A program made the translations under genes and the position numbers. A stretch of DNA of 64,000 bases from positions 4,448,212 to 4,512,211 of the forward strand of contig QXEO01001034.1 of the NCBI GenBank assembly GCA_007115705.1, read 5' to 3'. The notes beneath the pieces are model-generated. The model was given only the letters and a program-made list of their open reading frames with translations. It made no database searches and had not been told where the DNA came from. The stretch is from Dactylis glomerata (taxonomy: Eukaryota > Streptophyta > Magnoliopsida > Poales > Poaceae). How positions within the stretch are numbered: position 1 is the first letter of the stretch; every line of letters starts with the position of its first letter. Of the stretch, positions 32,218 through 43,998 are shown piece after piece.

Positions 32218-32375
32218 AAAAGAAGACTTCTGCAAGGGGAGTTTCGCACGCACATCCTTTACTTTGTTTTAAGTTTTGTTTTACTTTATTTTTACTTGCA
32301 TCATTTTATCAAAAACACACAAAAATTAGTATCCTTTATAGTTGTTTTTACTTGTCTGCTTTTAGTTTTGCTAGA

Positions 32376-34438
32376 ATGGCTACTCCTGAGAACACCAAGT
32401 TGTGTGATTTTACTAGCACTAATAATAGTGATTTTATATGCACTCCAATTGCGCCACCTGCTCCTGCTGCAAATTTTTATGAGATTAAGCCTGCTTTGTT
32501 GAACCTTGTTATGAAAGAGCAATTTTCTGGTGCTAGTACTGATGATGCTGCAGCTCATCTCAACAATTTTGTTGAGCTATATGAGATGCAGAAATATAAG
32601 GATGTGGAGAGTGATATTATTAAGCTTAAGTTGTTTCCTTTTTCTTTGAGAGGAAAAGCTAAGGATTGGTTGCTGTCTTTGCCTAAAAATAGTATTGATT
32701 CATGGGCCAAGTGTAAGAATGCTTTTATTGGTAGATACTATCCTCCTGCTAAGATTATAGCTTTGCGTAGCAATATTATGAAGTTTAGCCAGTTTGATAA
32801 TGAACATGTTGCTCAAGCTTGGGAAAGAATGAAATCTATGATCAAGAATTGTCCCACTCATGGACTGACTACTTGGATGATTGTCCAAACTTTTTATGCA
32901 GGACTGAATTTTTCTTTAAGGAACTTACTGGATTCAGCTGCTGGAGGCACTTTTATGTCCCTTACCTTGGGCGCTGCAACAAAGCTTCTCGACAATATGG
33001 TGGTAAATTACTCTGAATGGCACACCGAGAGAGCTCCACAAGGTAAGAAGGTAAATTATGTTGAGGAAACCTCCTCCTTGAGTGACAAGATTGATGCTAT
33101 TATGCTTATGCTTTCTAATGATAGGACCCATGCTGATCCTAATAATGTTCCTTTAGCCTCTTTGGTCGCTCAAGAAGAGCATGTTGATGTAAACTTCATT
33201 AGAAATAATAATTTTAATAACAATGCTTATAGGAACAATTTTGCTAGTAATAATTATAGGCCGTATCCTTCTACCAATGGTAATGGTTATGTTAATTCTT
33301 ATGGTAATTCCTCCAACACCACTAGGGCCGCGCCCTCCGAGCTTGAGGTAATGCTCAAGGACTTCATCGGTAAGCAAACTGCTTTTAACAGGTCTGTTGA
33401 GGAAAAGTTAGGTAAAATTGATATTCTTGCTTCTAAAGTTGATAGCCTTGCTCATGATGTTGAACTTCTGAAATTAAAAGTGTTGCCTAATGATGTGAAA
33501 GAGAACAATACTTTTGCTACTGCTAATGCTATCCAAGTTAGAATTGATGAAAATGTTAGGATGCAAGCAGAATTGCATGCCAGGTGGGAAAGAGAAGATG
33601 AGATGGCTAGAAAGATGAAGGTATGTACCATTACTACCTCTAATGATGTTGTTCCTAATGCTAGCAATCCTCTTACTTTGATTGGTGTAGAGAAAACTCC
33701 CACTCCTTGTGTTAAAAAGCCTAAAACAGCTAAAACTTTTCTCAAAAGAGTGCTAAATTTTTTTGGAGTGTGGGAGATGATAGCTCTATTTCCTTTAATG
33801 ATTTTGATGTTGATGGCTGCAATATATCTGCAGTTATTTTGTTCTTGCAAAAGCTTGCTTTGACTCCCAATGCTAGTTCTTTAAATGTTGCTTTTACTAA
33901 GCATATTACCAATGCTCTTATGAAAATTAGGGATGAAAAGTTGAAGCAAAAAGCTTCTATTCCCAAGAAGTTAGAAGATGGTTGGGAACCCATCATTGAT
34001 ATGCATGTTAATGGTTTTGATTGCCATGCTTTTTGTGATCTTGGTGCTAGTATTTCTATCATGCCTAGAAAAATTTATGACATGCTTGATTTACCACCGC
34101 TTGAAAAGTGCTATTATGATGTTCCTATTGCTGATGTTGCTAAGAAGAAACCTTTGGGAAGGATTAATGATGTTCTTATTATGGTTAACAATAACCTTGT
34201 TCCCGTTGATTTTCTTGTCATGGATGTTGAATGCAATGCTTCATGTCCTATTATTTTGGGAAGACCCTTTCTTCGAACTGTAGGTGCCATCAATGATATG
34301 AGGGAAGGCACCATCAAATATCAATTCCCACTCAAGAAAGGTATGGAACACTTCCCAATAAAGAAAAATAAATTGCTTTTTGACTCTATTCTTAGAGCAA
34401 ATTATGAGCTTGATGCTTCATCACTTGATATTACTTGA
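32376..34438 (+). pseudogene. Gag-protease polyprotein of element F, one frameshift
   Basis: This closely matches the 687-residue D polyprotein. I chose ATG 32376 (MATPENTKL) because it matches the D start; an open frame runs further upstream but covers leader sequence. The capsid domain (LFPFSLRGKAKDWLL, EHVAQAWERMKSM), asparagine-rich linker and coiled coil are intact. A 1-base loss in a T run at about 33737-33740, judged against D, moves the frame; the protease part continues in the other frame to TGA 34436-34438. The protease loop keeps D-L-G-A-S and ILGRPFLRT, so its active site looks better preserved than that of D. No pol follows. Confidence 0.88.
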
Positions 34439-36586
34439 TTCGCACTTTCTGCGCCTAGCTCAAAGGCGTTAAAGAAAAGCACTCTTGGGAGATAACCCAA
34501 TATTTTTACATTCAGTTCTTTTTCTTTTATTTGAGTATTGGAAGTTATTACTACTGTAATGACCTCTCCTTATCATTTTTATTTCGTTTTTGTGCCAAGA
34601 GAAGCCTCTAATTTGAGTGGGGTAAGATTTGGGGATGTTGCTGTCCTGAAACAGTTTTCTGTGCTGCACCGTAAAAATTCGTGAAAATTCTCTGTATATC
34701 TTTTGTACCTGCGATTTCTTGTGCATATTACCCAGGTTATATCCAAACTTTCATTAGTTGAACACTTTTTTATTTGAGCAACAGAAAACCCTCTAAAAAT
34801 TTGACCTTTGACAGCTGTTCTGTTTTGATAGATTTCTGCCAATATTTGTGTTTGCCACTTTATCGCTTTCTTTTTTAGTTCTTTTGATCATGGAACTTTT
34901 GGGGAAGTTGCTACTATAGTATATGCTTTATATGTGGTGGTTTTGAGTTGAAACCTGAAGCAAAAAGGGGTTGATTCAATGTTATGCTTACACTAATGTT
35001 GCTAATAGATTTGTGTTTAGTTTTGTATGAAGAAAGTTTTCAAGTGTAGGGATTGGAGAATGATGAGATGAGTTGAAGAATGGAAAAAAGCTCAAGCTTG
35101 GGGATTCCCATGTCACCCCAAGAAATATCTAAGAGGTACAAGCATCAAAGCTTGGGGATGCCCCCGAGGCACCCCTTCTTCATCGGCAAAAATCAGGTCA
35201 CCTTTCAACACACTATATTTTTATTGCTTCATGCATTATGCGTTTTTCTTGGAGTGTCAGTTGCTTTAGTTTTCAGTTTTGGTTAGTTTCGTTTGCTGCA
35301 ATAAATGGTTGGACCCCAACAAATTTCTTTTGGAGAAGTTGCCTTGCTTTTCATTTGCCAAGAACACACCGTTTTCCACTCTTATCGTTTCAACGAGTGT
35401 TCTCTTTTTCTAGAACTGTGTTTAGTTTTCGATTTTCGCCTTGATTTGTGTTCAGATCTTTTATATCTTTGCATCAAGGTGGATTTTTGCCTCTCGTCCA
35501 TGTTGGTTTTCATCAAAAGAGTTGTATAAAAAGTTCGAATGGTGTTGGAAAAGAGAAAAAGCTTTATGCAAAAAGTGGTACAAGAAGGAGCTTGTGTAGA
35601 CTGCGGCCTAGGCTTTTGCATGTCGTGCTTGATGTCTTTTTGATAGTATGCTTAGTGGTTTTACTGTAGCATGACTTGTCTCAAATGACTGAGATTGCTT
35701 AATGAGCCTTTGAAAAAATCATGCGTTGTTTTAATTATTTGGAAGCATTATTTTGGATTTCTCCTTAATGCTTTATTTGGGTTGACTTGGCCCATGCTCA
35801 CACATGTTAGACTCATACAAAGTCGCCATTGCCTCTATGATCATTTAGTTTTTGACTTTTGATGCCATCTTATGCTTCTTTTAATGTCGCTTTGTCGCTT
35901 TGCATGATTATGGCCGTTATTGCTCTCTTAGTTGGTCGCTCCCAGTCTTTTGCTAGCCCTCATTTTGTACTGAGTATGAGCTCTACTCGTGCATCCAACT
36001 CCTAAAAACCAAGTTGTTCCATTGTGTCCACCATACATACCTATTAGCAATTTGCTATTCCAAAGTACATTTGACTTACTTTTATCTATCCTTCAAATTA
36101 AACTCTTTTTGGTGTTATGCGAAAATTGGTCAGTAAAGCTCTCACGAACCTGATGGCATACTTTACTTTTCTCGTTTTAAAAATTTGACATTGTAGCTCT
36201 CTTATGTTGAGTTGTTATGCTTGCAAGTTGTAAGTTGGAAATTAGCCCAGCCATGCCGTCATGGGGAAAGCTTTCAACATTGCACTATCTTTCATTTGAG
36301 TTGATATCGTGATCTTTTGTTTATGGATACTCGCGATGTGAAATAAGTTGGGAATCTTGCGGGATCATGGAGTTTTTATATGTGTTAGGGAAACGTCTGG
36401 GCCGCTAATCTAAGCCATGCATCATTCATGGTGGAAATTTACAGCATGCCCATAGTGGACATTCGACGACGCATCTCACAATAAAAAGCTATACCAATGG
36501 TAAATAAAAGAGATGTCGAGGTGTTCATTGTATGTTTGTCTTGTCATTTTGATGTGGGCTTGTTCCATGTCATCGGGTAGGAGGTA
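34439..36586 (+). other. Element F 3' backbone, first part
   Basis: Non-coding. It opens with CTCAAAGGCGTTAAAG just after the ORF stop and carries two internal polypurine-like motifs (35094-35107, with one change, and 35148-35161). It ends with AGGTA (36582-36586), the TSD of element G. Confidence 0.8.
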
Positions 36587-38038
36587 TGATGCGTGGTGAA
36601 TGACCAGCCCGTTGGGAACCCCAAGAGGAAGGTATGATGAGTATAGTAGCTCGTTTTCCCTCAGTTAGAAACCAAGGTTTATCGTTCTTGGAGAGGAGAG
36701 ACGGTGACGACTGAAGGTGATGCTTGCTAGTTTGCGACAGCAGCGGACAATTTATATATGGCGCCTCGTCCAAGCTTTGCTTGCTAGCTGCAACGTGGAA
36801 CCTGCACACACACAAACAAATACTTTGCTCCCAACTTACGATGAGGTTGTCAATCTCACCGGTTTGCTTGAAACAAAGGTTATAAGCGTATCGAGTGGAA
36901 AACAGTAGAGAATGCAATAAAGTAAACAGTGCGAGAAAGTAAACCGGTGATAGCAATATGATGGAAATAGGACCGGGGTCCACAGTTCACTAGTGGTGTC
37001 TCTCCATAGATAAAACATGCTGGGTAAACAAATTACAGTTGGGCAATTGATAGAATAAAGATAAACGTGATATGTCAAGAAGATCACTATGAGATTTACT
37101 CTGGGCATTACAACAAAATACATAGACCGCCATCCAACTGCATCTATGACTAATAATCCACTCCCGGGGATATCATCCGAACACCCTAGAAGTATTAAGT
37201 TGCGAACAACAGATAATTGCATTAAGCAAAGTGTGTAATGTAAACAAAGCATATGCCCTTGAGCATATGAATGTTGTTTTCTCCCTAGTAGCAACAGCAC
37301 ATCTACCACCTTAGAGGTTTCTGTCACTCCCCCAGGTGAAATAGAGACATGAACCCACTATCGAGCATAAATACCCCCTCTTGGAGTCACTAGCAACTAC
37401 TCGGCCAAGATAGCTACTAACAATGGAGAGCATGCAAGATCATAAACAACATAGAGATAACAAAAGATAATATTCAGTACAGCAACTTAATCATAAACAC
37501 CAATATTCATCGGATCCCAACAAACCAACATCATAGAATTACATAACGGTGATCTCAATCATGTAGGGCAGCTCATGAGATCTAAACATGAAGCACATGG
37601 TGGAGAAGACAACCATCTAGCTACTGCTATGGACCCATAGTCCAAGGTAGACTACTCACTCATCGCTCCGGAGGCAAGCATGGCGATGAAGAAGACCTCC
37701 GGTGGCGATTCCCCTCTCCGGCAGGGTGCCGGGAAGAGCTTCTGGACCCTCCCGATCTTCGGGTCGACAGCGGCGGCGGATCGCGACGTGTTCTAGAAAT
37801 CTGATCGGGTAAAATAAGACTTCAGGAACTTGTTTCGTCCAATTCCGAGAATATTTCCTGTGTATCACTTCTGAAACACAAAAACAGCAGAAAACAGGAA
37901 ACTGGCACTGTGGCGCTTGTTAATAGGTTAGTTCCGGAAAATGCATAAAAGTACCACTAAGTGTAACGAAACAATAGGCAAATGGTGTAAAAACAAGCAT
38001 GGAGCATCAAAAATTATAGATACGTTTGAGACGTATCA
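36587..38038 (-). repeat. Element G 3' LTR (1,452 bp, promoter segment deleted)
   Basis: It matches the D LTR end to end except that a 174-bp segment corresponding to D positions 6104-6277 is absent. The junction, plus strand CTGATCGGGTAAAATAAG near 37800, retains one copy of the GGGTA present at both deletion edges in D. The missing piece holds the TATA box. Confidence 0.93.
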
Positions 38039-40975
38039 AGCATCCCCAAGCTTAACTCCTGCTCGTCCTCGAGTAGGTAAGTGATAACAAAAGAATAATT
38101 TTTGAGGTGACATGCACCTACACAATCTTGATCATATATGTAAGCATTGGTGAGCTGGGATCATAAGAACTTAAAACATGGGCATGAAGATATAATCATG
38201 ACAATAAGAAACTTAGCAACCATGTTGTAAACATGCAAATGAACACAAACAAAAGATCATGAAAATGAAACAATGAAAGTCAAACGTGTGTTCAAATCAT
38301 AAGGAAAAACATACAAATGGTTTTCAGCTTGTCCTTCAAAGAGAGCAAAACATAAATGCATAGGACACCTTCAAGTTTAAGAGGGCGACTAGATACAAAT
38401 AATTTGAGAACAAGTGAAACCAACAATATGAATCAATCAATGAACTTTGGGACAATGCATATCACGCTAAGAATGACAACTATGCTCTCTTAATGGTGCA
38501 TAAAGAAAGAAGGTGGTGACTCAACATAAAAGTAAAAGAAAGGCCCTTCGCAGAGGGAAGCAGTGATTGCAAGTTTTATAACCTTCAAAAATTATGGTAC
38601 TTACCGGCTTTGAGCTCTCATTGCCCCCATCATAAGCATCTTGAATGGTTAAAGTTAATGCGAGAACAATTATGATGCATATGCTTGACAAATCATAAGT
38701 TGAAGACCTCGTGCCCCGTGAATACGAGTACCCAAACCTCATGCTACTTTACTTAGAGTCCCAAGCAAGGCTCTTGTCATTGTAAGTATATGCATATCAT
38801 TGAGAACCGCCAATGGGGTACCTCCGTGCCCGATGACATGGAACAAGCCCACACCAAAATGACAGGACAAGCAGACAATGAACACCTCGACATCTCTTTT
38901 ATTTGCCTTTTGTTTAGATTTTTATTGTGAGATGCATCGTCGAATGTTCACCATGGGTATGCTACAAATTTCCACCATGAATTATGCATGGCTTAGATTG
39001 GCGGCCCGGCGTTTCCCTAACACATATACAAACTCCATGATCCCTACAAGATTCCCAATTCATTTCACACCGCGGGCATCCATAAACAAAAGATCACGAT
39101 ATCAACTCAAATAAGAAGTGCAATGTTGAAAGCTTGCCCCATGACAGCATGGCTGGGCTAGAATCCAACTTACAACTTGCAAGCATAACAACTCAACATA
39201 AGAGACCACAATGTCAAATTTTTAGAACAGGAAAAAGTAAAGTGTGCCTTCCGGTTCGTGAGAGCTTTACTGACCGAATTTCGCATAACACTGGTAAGAG
39301 TTTAATTTGAAGAGAAAATAAAAGCAAGTCAAATTTACTTGGAATAGCAAATTGCTAGTAGGTATGTATGGTGGACACTTTGGAAAACTTTGGCTTTTAG
39401 GAGTTGGATGCACGAGTAGAGCTCATACTCAGTATAAGGCGAGGGCTAGCAAAAGACTGGGAGCGACCAACTAAGAGAGCAATAATGGCCATAATCATGC
39501 AAAGCGACAAAGCGACATTAAAAGAAGCATACGATGGCATCAAAAGTCAAAAACTAAATGATCATGAAGGCTATTGGCGACTTTGTAAGAGTCTAACATG
39601 TGTGAGCATGCGCCAAGTCAACCCAAATAAAGCATCAAGGAGAAAACCAAAATAATGCTTCCATACAATAAAAACAACGCATGATTTTTTTTCAAAGGCT
39701 CATTAAGCAATCTCAGTTATTTGAGACAAGTCATGCTACAGAAAAACCACTAAGCATACTATCAAAAAGACATCAAGCATGACATGAAAAAGCCTAAACC
39801 GCAGTCTACACAAGCTCCTTCTTGTACCACTATTTTGCACAAAGCTTTTTCTCTTTTCCAACACCATTTGAAATTTTTATAAACACCTCTTTTGATGAAA
39901 ACCAATAAAAATCAGAGGCAAAAATACACCTTGATGAAAAGATATGACAAGGTCTGAACACAAATCAAGGCGAAAACGAAAACCAAAAGCAGCAGCAGAA
40001 AAAGTAGAACGCTCGATGAACGATAAGAGTGAAAACTAGAGCGTTCTTTGCAAATGAAAACGAGTACATCTCCTCCAAAGAAAATTTGTTGGGGTCCAAC
40101 CATTTATTGCAGCAAACAAACAAACTAAACCAACTAAGAAAACTAAAACAACTGACGCTCCAAGAAAAACACATAGTGCATCAAGCAATAAAAATATAGT
40201 GTTTTGAAAGGTGACCTGATTTTTGCCGATGAAGAAGGGGTGCCTCGGGGGCATCCCCAAGCTTTGACGCTTGTACTTCTTGGATATTTCTTGGGGTGAT
40301 GCATGGGCATCCCCAAGCTTGAGCTTTTGTCCATTCTTCAACTCATCTCATCATTCTCCAATCCCTACACTTGAAAACTTCCTTCATACAAAACTAAACA
40401 CAATTCTATTAGCAACATTAGTGTACGCATAAAATATATTCAACCTCTTTTAGCTTCAGGTTTCAACTCAAAACCACCACATATAAAGTAAATACTATTG
40501 TAGCAACTTCCCAAAAGGTTCCATGATCAAAAGAACTCAAGAGAAAGCGATAAAGTGGCAAACACGAATATTGGCAGAAATCTGTCAAAACTGAACAGCT
40601 GACAAAGGTCGAATTTTTGAAAGGTTTTCTGTTGCTCAAATCAAAAAGTGTTCAACTAACAAAAGTTTGGATATAACCTGGGGCATATGCACAAGAAATC
40701 GCAGGTCCAAAAGATAAACAGATAATTTATACGAATTTTTACGGTGCAGCACCGAAAACAGTTTCAGGACAGCAACATCCCCAAATCTTTACCTCGCTCA
40801 AATTAGAGGCTTCTCTTGGCATAAAAACGAAATAAACAAGATAAGGAGCGGTCGTTACAGTAGTAATGACTTCCAAGACTCAAATAAAAGAAAAAGTACT
40901 GAAAAGAAAACATTGGGTTATCTCCCAAGAGTGCTTTTCTTTAACGCCTTTGAGCTAGGCACAGAAAATTGCGAA
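38039..40975 (-). other. Non-coding 3' backbone of element G
   Basis: It is nearly identical to 6510-9446 of D and of the same length. It begins, next to the LTR, with the polypurine tract (AGCATCCCCAAGCTT on the plus strand, 38039-38053). Internal copies of that motif lie at 40251-40264 and 40307-40320. An 83-codon plus-strand frame at 39404-39655 is antisense to the element and is not counted as a gene. Confidence 0.85.
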
Positions 40976-41569
40976 TCAAGTAATTTCAGCAGAAGCATTA
41001 AGATCAACAGCAGAGGTCTTGTCAATAAGGCATTGTATTTCATCCACATAAGTTTTAGAAGACCCTTTGTGATCATGCTTTGGTACACTATTCTCATCAA
41101 AAAGATTTTCAGGACAAATCCAGTCAAAATTATTTTCGAAAGCTTCATTCAATCCCAAAAGCTTGCAAGGTATAGGTATCTCGGCCTCCTCATCATTTGT
41201 ATTAATAACCGTTATAGGTGAACCGAGTTTATTAAAACGTTTAAGAACCTTCCGAGCTTCAATAACGACATCCTTAAATTCTAAACGCAAAGTTTCCAAG
41301 ATAAAAGCTTTCTTTTCGGGGTCCTCAATTTCATGAAGCTTAAGGAACATATATTGCATAAAAGGATTAAGACTAGCAAACCTAGTTTCTAACATGTGAA
41401 CTAAATGAGCAGAAGCAACTTCATAACTAGGAGCTAACTCAACCAAAGACTTTTCCTCAACTTCCTTATGCATACTAATGTGATTAAAGAACTCCTCAAT
41501 GTTACTTTTGCCAATAATCGAACCACTACCTACAGAGAGGTCCTCCAGAACGAACTTAGGGAACAGCAT
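40976..41569 (-). CDS. Unrecognised 197-aa ORF of element G
   Basis: An open frame starts at ATG 41569 (MLFPKFVLEDLSVGSGS), 189 bases inside the 5' LTR, and stops at TGA 40976-40978. The stop context (ATTACTTGATTCGC) is shared with the ends of the gag-protease ORFs of D and F, so the cassette joins the backbone at the last codons. The protein is acidic and looks mostly helical (LRLEFKDVVIEARKVLKRF), followed by an acidic linker (NTNDEEAEIPIPCKLLG). No capsid, zinc-knuckle or protease motif is visible, no signal peptide or membrane segment. I do not recognise a family. It could be a captured gene fragment or an element-specific accessory protein. Confidence 0.7.
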   Translation of the reverse strand: MLFPKFVLEDLSVGSGSIIGKSNIEEFFNHISMHKEVEEKSLVELAPSYEVASAHLVHMLETRFASLNPFMQYMFLKLHEIEDPEKKAFILETLRLEFKDVVIEARKVLKRFNKLGSPITVINTNDEEAEIPIPCKLLGLNEAFENNFDWICPENLFDENSVPKHDHKGSSKTYVDEIQCLIDKTSAVDLNASAEIT

Positions 41570-41729
41570 GATAAACTAAAGTAAAGAAATAACGACTAGC
41601 AAGGATTCTAATTTTTTTGGGTTTTTTTATAGAAAGCAATGCAGGTAAAATAAAATAAAGTAAAGCAAAGCAATAACAAAGTAAAGGATGTGTGTGCGAA
41701 AAACTCCCCTCGCAGAAGTCTTCTCTTCC

Positions 41730-41747
41730 TCCCCGGCAACGGCGCCA
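41730..41747 (-). promoter_or_regulatory. Primer binding site of element G (tRNA-Asp type)
   Basis: On the minus strand TGGCGCCGTTGCCGGGGA lies 11 bases inside the 5' LTR. Confidence 0.9.
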
Positions 41748-41758
41748 GAAAAAGAGCT

Positions 41759-43210
41759 TGATGCGTGGTGAATGACCAGCCCGTTGGGAACCCCAAGAGG
41801 AAGGTATGATGAGTATAGTAGCTCGTTTTCCCTCAGTTAGAAACCAAGGTTTATCGTTCTTGGAGAGGAGAGACGGTGACGACTGAAGGTGATGCTTGCT
41901 AGTTTGTGACAGCAGCGGACAATTTATATATGGCGCCTCGTCCAAGCTTTGCTTGCTAGCTGCAACGTGGAACCTGCACACACACAAACAAATACTTTGC
42001 TCTCAACTTACGATGAGGTTGTCAATCTCACCGGTTTGCTTGAAACAAAGGTTATGAGCGTATCGAGTGGAAAACAGTAGAGAATGCAATAAAGTAAACA
42101 GTGCGAGAAAGTAAACAGGTGATATCAATATGATGGAAATAGGACCGGGGTCCACAGTTCACTAGTGGTGTCTCTCCATAGATAAAACATGCTGGGTAAA
42201 CAAATTACAGTTGGGCAATTGATAGAATAAAGATAAACGTGATATGTCAAGAAGATCACTATGAGATTTACTCTGGGCATTACAACAAAATACATAGACC
42301 GCCATCCAACTGCATCTATGACTAATAATCCACTCCCGGGGATATCATCCGAACACCCTAGAAGTATTAAGTTGCGAACAACAGATAATTGCATTAAGCA
42401 AAGTGTGTAATGTAAACAAAGCATATGCCCTTGAGCATATGAATGTTGTTTTCTCCCTAGTAGCAACAGCACATCTACCACCTTAGAGGTTTCTGTCACT
42501 CCCCCAGGTGAAATAGAGACATGAACCCACTATCGAGCATAAATACCCCCTCTTGGAGTCACTAGCAACTACTTCGCCAAGATAGCTACTAACAACGGAG
42601 AGCATGCAAGATCATAAACAATATAGAGATAACAAAAGATAATATTCAGTACATCAACTTAATCATAAACACCAATATTCATCGGATCCCAACAAACCAA
42701 CATCATAGAATTACATAACGGTGATCTCAATCATGTAGGGCAGCTCATGAGATCTAAACATGAAGCACATGGTGGAGAAGACAACCATCTAGCTACTGCT
42801 ATGGACCCATAGTCCAAGGTAGACTACTCACTCATCGCTCCGGAGGCAAGCATGGCGATGAAGAAGACCTCCGGTGGCGATTCCCCTCTCCGGCAGGGTG
42901 CCGGGAAGAGCTTCTGGACCCTCCCGATCTTCGGGTCGACGGCGGCGGCGGATCGCGATGTGTTCTGAAAATCTGATCGGGTAAAATAAGACTTCAGGAA
43001 CTTGTTTCGTCCAATTCCGAGAATATTTCCTGTGTATCACTTCTGAAACACAAAAACAGCAGAAAACAGGAAACTGGCACTGTGGCGCTTGTTAATAGGT
43101 TAGTTCCGGAAAATGCATAAAAGTGCCACTAAGTGTAACGAAACAATAGGCAAATGGTGTAAAAACAAGCATGGGGCATCAAAAATTATAGATACGTTTG
43201 AGACGTATCA
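41759..43210 (-). repeat. Element G 5' LTR (1,452 bp, promoter segment deleted)
   Basis: It has the same length and the same 174-bp deletion as the 3' LTR (junction near 42979). It is followed on the right by TSD AGGTA. Confidence 0.93.
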
Positions 43211-43998
43211 AGGTACCCCATTGGCGGTTCTCGATGATACACATATATTTACAATGACAAGAGCTTGCTTGGGACTCTAAGTCGAGTAGCATGAGGTTTG
43301 GGTATTCGTACTTCACGAGACACGAGGTTTTCAACTTATGATTTGTCAAGCATATGCTTCATAATTATACTCGCATTAACTCTAACCATTCAAGATGCCT
43401 ATGATGGGGGCAATGAGAGCTCAAAGCTAGTAAGTACCATAATTTTTGAAGGTTTATAAAACTCGCAATCACTGCTTCCCTCCGCGAAGGGCCTTTCTTT
43501 TACTTTTATGTTGAGTCACCACCTTCTATCTTTATGCACCGTCTAAGAGAGCATAGTTGTCATTCTGAGTATAATGTGCATTGTCCCAAAGTATTCATTG
43601 ATTGATTCATGATGTTGATTTCACTTGTTCTTAAATTACTTGTATCTAGTCGCCCTTTTAAACTTGAAGGTGTCCTATGCATTTATGTTTTGTTCTCTCA
43701 TGAAGGACAAGCTGAATACCATTTGTATGTTTTTCCATATGATTTGAACACACGTTTGACTTTCATTGTTTCATTTTCATGATCTTTTATTTGTGTTCTT
43801 TTTCATGTTATAACATGGTTGCTAAGTTTCTTCTATCAAGATTATATCTTTCATGCCCATGTTTTAAGTTCTTTTGATCCCAGCGCACAACGCTTACATA
43901 TATGATCAAGATTGTGTAGGTGCATGTCACCTCAAAAATTATTTCTTTTGTTATCACTTACCTACTCGAGGACGAGCAAGAGTTAAGCTTGGGCATGC
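43211..43998 (+). other. Element F 3' backbone, second part, with polypurine tract
   Basis: It begins with TSD AGGTA and continues the F backbone. It ends with AAGCTTGGGCATGC (43985-43998), a polypurine tract with one change from the usual GGGG, directly before the 3' LTR. Confidence 0.8.

Larger units (their letters stand above)
36587..43210 (-). mobile_element. Element G: non-autonomous element with novel 197-aa ORF and TATA-less LTRs
   Basis: This is 6,624 bp with TSD AGGTA at 36582-36586 and 43211-43215. Both LTRs (36587-38038 and 41759-43210) are 1,452 bp, exactly 174 bp shorter than the LTRs of D. The backbone 38039-40975 has the same 2,937-bp length as that of D and reads nearly identically. 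The gag-protease is replaced by an unrelated 594-bp ORF. I count roughly 16 mismatches between the LTRs by eye (about 1.1%), so this is a recent insertion of similar age to D. Confidence 0.93.

Noticed and set aside
39404..39655. 83-codon plus-strand frame in the G backbone
   Set aside because: It is antisense to the element, and the nearly identical D backbone has a stop in the same place (near 8001).
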